From Branchiostoma floridae (taxonomy: Eukaryota > Chordata > Leptocardii > Amphioxiformes > Branchiostomatidae): a stretch of DNA of 64,000 bases. The translations under genes were made by a program, and so were the position numbers. The stretch covers positions 10,510,699-10,574,698 of the forward strand of contig NC_049983.1 in the NCBI RefSeq assembly GCF_000003815.2. The letters are read 5' to 3'. Position 1 is the stretch's first letter. Every line of letters begins with the position of its first letter. The notes beneath the pieces were generated by a model that saw nothing but the letters and a program-made list of their open reading frames with translations, did not search any database and was not told the origin of the DNA. This document shows positions 57,037 through 64,000 of the stretch, piece after piece.

Positions 57037-57590
57037 TACAAAATAGGGTTTTCCCTGCTTCACCATCTGTTGTCATTTCTGTTTTATGTCATGGTCAGTG
57101 GTTGTCGGGGACCTAGACCATTACATAATCTGCCTCGTGTCGTTATCTTGGGTCCCGAACCAAGAGAACGGCACAGGCCAGAAAGGAGGACAGGTGGCTG
57201 AACAACCTATTTAATATTACTAGTTTAGTTGTTTAGATAAAACTTGACATCTCGGCGTCGACATAGTCACAGAAACTGAAACAACTATGCATTGGGCTTG
57301 TATATCACAGAAGCAGACTGAAACTTTTAGTGCAGAAGTAGCCATTGCTCTCGAAAATTCAAGCAAAGCAAAGGCAGCATTATGCCAAAAGCAGCATTAC
57401 TTAGGATTTCATCAAAGCACACTCAAAACCCTGCCACCAAACAAGGGATAATGATTCCTCTCGCTATTTCTATGTTAAAACTAGAACTGAAATTACAATG
57501 ACAAAACAAGTGAACTTCCTGCCATGCCACTACATGCAGCTGAGCTTTCTTTTAGTTATAGTGTTAGGTATAGTCTTCCCATATTTACCT

Positions 57591-58899
57591 TTTCCAGAAT
57601 GGCTAAGGTTATGTTTTGGGCTTGTGAGTCTGTGTGTGTGTCTGTGTGTTAACAGCATAACTCGAGAAGCCTTGGATGGATCCTGATGATATTTGGTAGG
57701 TGGGTAGGGGTCGGGAAAACGAAGGTCAAGTTCGATAATGGGCCCCCTAGCGGCTTGCTAAGGTACTGCAGCGGAAACTCAATTTTTTATATCTCGTGTT
57801 CTGGACATGCTGTGGTCATGATTTTTGAGTGGTAGATAGTCCTCGAGGCAGAGAGTAAGTGCTGTGAGTTTGGGCCCCCTAGCGGCTTTTTTGGAACTGC
57901 AGGCGCCGGTTTCCTTTCAAACTTTGGACGAGAATAACTACAACGTGTTGACGGATCGTCATGATTTTTGGTATGTAGATAGAATGAGTGATGACTTACA
58001 TAATGGTATACTTATTATGCAAATCAACAGGTAATTTGCATAATTAATGAGGAAAATTCATAAATCCACTGCATTCCATGATAGGACTTTCAAACTTGTC
58101 ACATATGTAGCTGGGAAGGAGAGAAATGTCGATAGATATCAATTATGCAAATGATGACCTCATTTGCATAATTAATGAGAAAATATGAACATGTTGACGG
58201 ATCATCATGTTTTTTGGTATGTAGGTAGCGTAAGTGAAGACCTACATAATGAGATACCAATTATGCAAATCAACAGCTAATTTGCATAATTAATGAGGAT
58301 ATTTTATAAATTCACTACATTCATGATAGGACTTTAAAACTTGTCACATATGTAGCTGAGAAAGAGAGAAATGTCAATACATATTTATCATGCAAATGAT
58401 GATCTCATTTGCATAATTAATGAGAAAATATGAACGTGTTGACGGATCGTCATGATTTTTGGCATGTAGATAGCCCAAGTGAAGACTTATATAATGTGAT
58501 ACTTATTATGCAAAAAAACAGGTAATTTGCATAATTGATTAGGAAAAGTTAATAAATCTACTGCATTCCATTATAGTACTTTCATCAAAGTTGTCACATA
58601 TGTAACTGAGAAAGAGGGAAGAGAGTAAGAGGTGTATTTAAAGACTTTGAAAGAGAATGGATCAAAGGATCATCATGATTTTTGGTATGCTGATAGCTTA
58701 AGTAATGCTTGATACAATTTGACATCAATTAATTGTAACTTGGGATCTAATTTGCATAATGAATGCCAAAATTTTATAAACCAACTCCAAGCATATAATT
58801 ATAAAGAAAATGAAATGAGTAACGCATTTGTCTGCAGACATCATTCTACATAACAAACCTGATTTATTTGGCAAAGGTATGCGTTCGTGGAACTCTAGT
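57591..58899 (+). mobile_element. Dispersed repeat insertion, copy 3, with internal tandem units
   Basis: It interrupts the right arm: the left arm reads straight through 'ccatatttctgatttaggtt', while here 'cccatattta' and 'ctaatttaggttta' are separated by about 1.3 kb. The first 300 bases match the dispersed repeats at 8.2 and 12.1 kb ('aaggttatgttttggg', 'atatttggtaggtgggtagg', 'ccccctagcggcttgct', 'actgcagcgg'). The rest is a tandem array. It inserted after the arms were duplicated. Class unknown; no transposase or terminal repeat seen. Confidence 0.75.
57945..58700 (+). repeat. Tandem array of about 240-bp units (about 3 copies) inside the insertion
   Basis: Each unit has 'gtgttgacggatcgtcatga' 'tttttggtatgtaga', 'cttacataatg', 'attatgcaaatcaacagg', 'aatttgcataattaatgag', 'cactgcattcca' and 'cttgtcacatatgtagctg'. 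The TTTGCATAATTAATGAG motif recurs twice per unit and resembles an octamer/POU site by chance or design. Confidence 0.8.
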
Positions 58900-58962
58900 T
58901 CTAATTTAGGTTTAATTTTTGTCTCGTCTTTTCTCCCGAGGATCATCGCACCGTAAGAAGAA

Positions 58963-59031
58963 ATGTCTGGACGCGGAAAGGGAGGCGAGGACTGGCGAAG
59001 GAAGGTGCCGAACGTGAGCGAACGGGCTTAG
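58963..59031 (+). pseudogene. Histone H4-derived fragment, right arm copy a
   Basis: ATG at 58963 encodes MSGRGKGG, identical to the start of histone H4, then EDWRRKVPNVSERA and a stop. Downstream H4 sequence is lost, so it is not a working histone gene. The mirrored left copy is at 45830-45879. Confidence 0.6.
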
Positions 59032-59330
59032 CAGTCTTCTATGACAAGGTATCGTACTGTATTGTGTGAAAGCACACGTTTTTAACTATAGGACAACAGT
59101 CTTTGTCAATGAATAGCCTTTTCATTCCATTTGTGTTGGTACACTAGTTTAAGTTTACATTTTCAATTTCAGTTTGTGTACCGTACCTGAACATCTGTAT
59201 ATCACTGTATACTAGTAGTACATCGTAGTATTTGGGGTGTCGTTTCTAGGACTTGCCCTGAGCCTTTTGGGTTTGTGGCAGCGGTGGTATGACAGCTTAT
59301 GCATGTGTCTGTTTATTAGATTTCCTAGAC

Positions 59331-59457
59331 GTGTCTGGGCTTGGTAAGCGAGGAAATAAAGGCACTGGGGAATGGAGGTTTCAAAGTGTCACCGTTACTG
59401 CAAGTGCTTCGTGACAACATCCGGTGCATCACCAAGCCAGGGCACGAGTCTTTCCCG
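59331..59457 (+). pseudogene. Histone H4-derived fragment, right arm copy b
   Basis: GTGTCTGGGCTTGGTAAGCG (start codon changed to GTG) is followed by 'aataaaggcactggggaatg', 'aaagtgtcaccgtta', 'aagtgcttcgtgacaacatc' and 'gcatcaccaagccag'. This tracks H4 codons from MSGRGKGG through KRHRKVLRDNIQGITKPA with small indels; the frame ends at TGA after 27 codons. It is the clearest H4 match in the window. Confidence 0.8.
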
Positions 59458-59597
59458 ACATAGACAAGGTATTGTGCTGTATTGTGTCTACAGTTCCTAC
59501 TTTCCATTGGGCAGGCGTTGAACCTTTCGTGTTTGTTACAGCGGTATTGACGTAGCGAGCAGCTGATGCATGTCTCTGTCTTTTACTGATATCACAG

Positions 59598-59660
59598 AAA
59601 TATCTGAACGTTAGCGGTACCGTCACCGAAGGTGCTTCACAACATCCGGGGAGACGGTGG
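59598..59660 (+). pseudogene. Histone H4-derived fragment, right arm copy c
   Basis: 'atatctgaacgttagcggta' then 'ccgtcaccgaaggtgcttca' and 'caacatccgggg' correspond to a deleted H4 start joined to the RHRKVL.DNIQG codons. It mirrors 45195-45245. Confidence 0.55.
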
Positions 59661-60005
59661 TCCTGGCGGAAGGCGTGTTTAGTGTCTCCCCTCGTAGCTG
59701 TGTTTCAGAAGCTTCTTGATGACATTCCATAAATGGATGTACCTATGTAAATCAGCTCTGCAAACCAGACATTTTAGAAGGTATTGTACTGTGCTGCGTG
59801 AAATCAAAATGTCGGCTTATAGCATCTGCCATATCAGTAGCATTGAATATTGTTTAGGCAGTCTGTATAGACTGACGTAGTAGCAACTGGAGTAGCATTC
59901 GATATGTCCTAATTATACACCGCATTCCCGTTTGCCATTGGACAGGCATTGAGCGGTGTTGAGACACATGATGCATGTCTTTTTTCTTCTACCTATTTGT
60001 TAGAA

Positions 60006-60103
60006 ATGTCTGGACGCCATAAGGAAGCAGAGGTCAAGCGTCACCGTCACTGACATGACAATATCGTGCTTCGTGACGACACCACGTGCATCACCATATA
60101 GTA
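60006..60103 (+). pseudogene. Histone H4-derived fragment, right arm copy d
   Basis: ATGTCTGGACGC starts it, then 'aagcgtcaccgtcac', an insertion 'tgacatgacaatatc', and 'gtgcttcgtgacgacacc' with 'gcatcacc'. It shares the same insertion as the left copy d at 44770-44868, so the insertion predates the inverted duplication. Confidence 0.7.
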
Positions 60104-60302
60104 AGTTGTTTGGGTTGTACAATATTGTCTGATTGCAGCCGTAGCGTAGCAATCTTTGTTAATGACTGATGTCCTTCTAACTTGGCGAATGTAAGCTTGC
60201 TTAGTTTCAATGGGCGAGTGTAAGCTTAGCTTCAATGGTTGATGAACAATGTTCAGGTGAACAGTGCTTACTAGAGTTTTCTTTTTCTTTTCAAACTTAT
60301 AA

Positions 60303-60412
60303 CTGGTTGAACAGTTTAGCTGTGAGTCAGCTGATGCGTGCACACGTTCCGGTCCAGCCCTACTTCTGCACCTGTCTTGGAGGGAGGAAGCAGACCACGA
60401 GACTGTTGATAG
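60303..60412 (+). pseudogene. Exon-like segment, right arm (counterpart of 44469-44578)
   Basis: Same frame as the left copy (VEQFSCESADAC... EEADHETVD, donor AG|GTGAGT at 60412) with an in-frame GCT insertion, one Ile-to-Thr change and silent changes. The AG acceptor of the left copy is lost here ('cttataactgg'), so it probably cannot be spliced in. Confidence 0.35.
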
Positions 60413-60786
60413 GTGAGTGCATCCTCTACAACTCGTTCCAACCTGACCCTGTTTACATTTTTTTTTTCAAAAAGTCAGGCCACTGTCACTGTTGTTTAAC
60501 CGTTTCTACCAACTTGACCTGGTTAAGATCAGTAAGCAATAATTTGACCATTTTGCGTTATACGTTAGCGCTACAGACATTACAGTAGTCTATTAAGTTC
60601 CTCTGCATAATTTGTCACCACTTCCACTCCTAGCAGGACATAAGGCTTCCTTGTGCCTTTTCAAGAATATTTTGATTTTAAAGCTAGTAGCAAAACAATG
60701 GAAGTCTAGCCAGTCATTATTGATTGTAATTCACTTTCTTGCAGTCACAATAAGTTGGGAAGGAGGCATCTCTCAGCAGCTTCCAG

Positions 60787-60923
60787 GACCGCATTGATGC
60801 CATGAATTCCTGATCAACTGCAGCTACAATGTTCATGGTGGGACTTATCCTGGTGAGAGGTTGTCCGACGCCATCTCCACGGTGACGTCCAGAAAGATCA
60901 GTGCTCGTGTGTACGCCCTGTGA
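60787..60923 (+). pseudogene. H2B-like fragment, right arm
   Basis: After TTCCAG the sequence parallels 47261-47091 ('cgcattgatgccat', 'caactgcagct', 'gtgggacttatcctgg', 'gacgtccagaaagatcagtg', 'tacgccctg'). It contains a TGA where that copy has GGA and a frameshift before the TSRKI codons. It mirrors 43962-44095. Confidence 0.5.
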
Positions 60924-62347
60924 TCTGAGTGATTTAGCCAGTGGGGCGTTAGGACATTTTGTAAAGGAGGCTCCTTTTGCCATCAGGGCTACAGTCCGCT
61001 TCTGTGGTGTACAAGCTTGGTGTATGGCTGGTTTTGCTTCTGTGACTGTGTCGATGGCCGGGATTGTATAGAGTTTCTGTTGATTCTGTTCATTATAAAC
61101 AGGGTTTTCCCTGGTTCACCATCTGTTGTCATTTCTGTTAGAAATTTAGTCCTTTAGAAATGCTAGACTTCTTGGTATCTACGCAGTCACAGAAACTGAA
61201 TCAATACAAACAGAATGCAAAGTGTGCGATTTCACAGTTATCATGTATATCACGATGTTAGATACATGTACATATAGTTAAGCTTACTTACGTTAGGTGT
61301 TAGGTATAGTTTTCCCCATATTTGAGTGAAGGTCTCGTCTTTTGTTTTTGTTAAGAGGCTTGGAGATGTAGTGTTGTTTAGGCGCTTTTTGTTAGCAGCC
61401 TCTCTTTTTGAGTGCATTTGTTTGATGCCATTCCAGTACAGGAGTGGCTGACGCTGGATTGTTTTTTGTGCTTAACTTTTTTATTGTCGCAAAAAAGTGT
61501 TAGCATTCTGTAAATGTCAACTGTCCGTTTATTGTGTAGAGGTTGTAGCCCTTTTAATCAGTTGTTTGGAAATTTGCCTAGTAACTGAGGCTAAGGCTGG
61601 CGCTGACACTAACACAAGACAGACACATACACACTAACAGACTAACCCCACCAAACACACACTCATGCAACATTTTTGACGGACACTAATCAGCAAATGC
61701 CTTAGCCTTAGACTGAAAAAAATCTATGATTCTTTAAGTACAAAGGCTCCACGCTACCTCTATACCATGTACTGACAATGTATATATTGACTGATTTTAG
61801 CTTTTTTATCCACTATGTCCTAGAGTGAGGGTATTTGTTAACCTAAATGGGTTAGATGTTAAGTTCATTTTTGATGCTGGACTATCTTCATTTATCATGC
61901 GGTTTATATATTATGCACTTTGCATTCCTCTATTTTGCTATTAAACAAATATGCTGAAGTCGGATGTGTTGTGCACGTTTTTGTTTTACTCAACTTTGAT
62001 AGGAAAAATACTCATAAGTGCCTTGCTGTTTCAAAATTGATTTACAACTGTTCTGTTCTTACCACATCACCAAACCACAAAAGGTTAAATTTTCAGTTTG
62101 ATGGCAGAGAAATATAAAGGAGGGTTAAAAATCAGTACACACACTACATTTACAACAAAGAAAATCTTTTTTGGAAGGAAATGGTCGGAGGCGGCATTGG
62201 ACGGGTTCGCTTAAAAGGCTGGGCTGTCTACCAGGCCAGGCTACCTCTGGAAAAATCAAACCCTAAGAGTGAGTTCACTTCCGAACGATAAGTTGATGAA
62301 AGAGAACCAGCCTTCTTTAGGAAATTGTATTATCCCCTCTAGGAACT

Positions 62348-64000
62348 ATTCCAAATGAGGCACATGATTGCTTCTGACCGGGTTTCGCGTCGTTAAGAGG
62401 CGACACCTGGTCGGGAGCAGTCCACGTGCTCTCATTAACCACCTGTACATCCTCACCTGTGCATAGAACCTTTTATACGCCCTGCGCCTTTCATTCCCAT
62501 ATGTTGGCCGAGCTACGCCGGAGAGGTCGGGCTTGGTGCTGGTTCGCCTGAGTTCATCGTTTTGGCTAGCTGTGCCCGCCTGCCCTCCCACCCCGCTTCC
62601 CGCCTGCCTGCTCGTACGTCCTGCCGACTCTTTTCAACCCATTCTGCCCGCGTTAGGCGAGGAACTCTACAGGGCCAAGAACTTCAGGAACGCACAGGAT
62701 TTTGGAGCACACATTTGTGAGGTGACATTAGGAGCGTTTGATTTTTCTTTTTCCCTAGTTTGTGCGGTTTTGCCATGTTGACTTCCGTTCGTAAATTGTT
62801 CTCGTTTGGTTGACAGTAGTAGTTTCACGAAGTGAGTGGTATTTTCACAGCCGTGCAGGTATGTTATTTCGGTGATAAATGTTTTCGCATTACTTAGTTT
62901 GATATGTTAATTTGGTGATTGGCATGCTCGAAGCTTTGGAGTTAAACACGTTTTCGGGGTAATTAGCTCGTATGATGCAGTCGTTTCGGATATTGGCGAA
63001 TGGGTTGCTCGCAGTGCTATGGTTTTAATGTTATGGGACCACAGAGACACATATAAGAAGAGGAAGACATGTGAATTTGGCGAATGGTTTGCTCGCAGTG
63101 TTTGAGTTTGATATGGTGGCTGGCCCCACATGTGAATTTGGCGAACTTTGTGCTCGTAGTCTTTGGGTTTGATATATGGTGGCCACAGAAACACAAAGAA
63201 GTAGTAGTAGTAGTAGTAGGCATCTTTCCATCTTTGCAGATAATGGAAGTGTTTTTGTTTGATAGGGTGGCCACAGAAAAAAAAAAAAAAAGAAGAAAAA
63301 GAAGACATGTGAATTTGACGAATTTGTGCTCGTAATCTTTTGGTTGGACATGGTAACCACAGAAACGCAAAGAAGAAGGAGAAAACTTGTGATTTTGGCG
63401 AATGGTGTGCTCGCAAAGTTATGGTTTGACTTGGTGCCTGCCAGAACACAAAGAAGAAGAAGACGTGTGAATTTTTATTGGCGCAGATTGTTATTTGATT
63501 TTGGCAAATGCAGTGCTCGCGCCGTTATGATTTGGCATGTGTTTTCGGCAGTTCGACTTCGCATCTTTTACGTAAAACTTGATTTGGATATTGGCCAAGG
63601 GTTTCATTGAAATTTTCATGGTGCAGATTGGCGTGTGAATTTGGCGAAGGGTGTGCTCGCAGTGTTATGAATGATTGCAACCTTTAGTTGCATTTTTTGT
63701 CGCGCTGGGCTAAGTCGTATCACCTGGCAACATCCATATACTGGTAACGTTGGTAACTTATTCATTTACATTTTTTGTGTGCATTTTTGCGTCTAATCTA
63801 TACTCAAGTACATGAGGATCCATCCTCTCAGTCTTGCTACGGGCACCGGGGTCACTAAGAACCCTTGACGTTGGTCTGCCCCTAACCAGGGGTTGGTGTT
63901 CCGTCCCCGGGCTGACCTTGGTTGGATTGCGATGTGTCGTTTCTAGTAGTAGTCCGGTTAAGCTGCATTGTCATTTTCGTTTGTTTTCTCGTTGGTCGTG
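62348..64000. other. Right-end region, no gene recognised
   Basis: Outside the inverted duplication. An open stretch at 62640-62750 (LGEELYRAKNFRNAQDFG) and a minus-strand one at 62346-62591 (rich in Arg) have no recognised family. The last 300 bases include 'cccctaaccaggggttgg', a short palindrome. Confidence 0.35.
62980..63670 (+). repeat. Degenerate minisatellite (about 80-100 bp unit, about 7 copies)
   Basis: Each unit contains 'gtgaatttggcgaa', 'tgctcgcagtgtt' or a variant, 'ggtttgatatggtggccaca', 'gaaacacaaagaagaagaag' and 'acatgtgaatttggcg'. Copies are seen near 62990, 63070, 63130, 63305, 63390, 63470 and 63635. Purine-rich (GAA)n and (AGT)n tracts lie inside it. Reading frames through it are repeat artefacts. 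Confidence 0.75.

Larger units (their letters stand above)
57037..62347. repeat. Right arm of large inverted duplication
   Basis: Reverse-complement counterpart of 42463-46505. Without the insertion at 57591-58899 its length (about 4.0 kb) agrees with the left arm. Mirrored landmarks include four H4-derived fragments, the H2B-like fragment, the DWVEQ exon-like segment and outer flanks such as 'ctgggctgtctaccaggcca'. Confidence 0.9.

Noticed and set aside
58963-59031. Functional histone H4 gene starting MSGRGKGG
   Set aside because: Only the first eight residues match. The frame then leaves H4 and stops after 22 codons, so it is a fragment.
62907-63449. 180-codon minus-strand frame rich in Phe and His
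   Set aside because: It is a translation of the degenerate minisatellite and purine-rich tracts in that region.

Overview
This is a eukaryotic, intron-rich, AT-leaning genomic window from an animal. Gene content and exon-level similarity fit an invertebrate deuterostome, most likely a lancelet (Branchiostoma). That assignment is inference: no rRNA or mitochondrial marker is present. The sequence has four assembly gaps (N runs) and many short mobile elements, so most small open reading frames are noise. Genes were rebuilt by eye from splice sites, reading phase and protein family signatures.

Layout. (1) 1-5.3 kb: 5' end of an IMP dehydrogenase gene on the minus strand (two coding exons; the rest lies off the left edge), with one possible extra minus-strand exon at 5.2 kb. 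(2) 5.3-14.1 kb: long gene-free stretch with repeats and a CpG-rich patch. (3) 14.17-23.78 kb, plus: a complete 15-coding-exon optineurin-type gene whose phases all join to an 849-codon protein (LIR-like motifs, coiled coils, UBAN, C-terminal C2HC zinc finger). (4) 25.24-29.69 kb, minus: ATP23, a mitochondrial inner-membrane metalloprotease gene, with one expected internal exon not visible, probably in the 204-base gap. (5) 29.7-33.5 kb: intergenic, SINE, PIF/Harbinger-like MITE and a 517-base gap. (6) 33.57-40.65 kb, plus: a clan-2 cytochrome P450 (CYP1/CYP17/CYP2 group) with nine coding exons visible and one missing near a gap. A hAT-type element sits in its last intron. (7) 42.46-62.35 kb: a large inverted duplication (arms about 4.0 kb) enclosing about 10.5 kb. 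Both arms carry degenerate histone H4-derived and H2B-like fragments, and more lie in the enclosed segment. (8) 51.45-55.06 kb, plus, inside the enclosed segment: a six-exon Shisa-like single-pass membrane protein with a proline-rich PPPY tail. (9) 62.35-64 kb: minisatellite-like repeats, no gene recognised.

The genes do not form a pathway. IMPDH is nucleotide metabolism, optineurin is selective autophagy and NF-kB signalling, ATP23 is mitochondrial proteostasis, the P450 is steroid or xenobiotic oxidation, and the Shisa-like protein is membrane trafficking or signalling. The most unusual content is structural: the inverted array of histone-gene fragments, a sequence shared by the 5' flanks of ATP23 and the Shisa-like gene, and several transposons whose target-site duplications, and in two cases pre-insertion sites, can be read directly.
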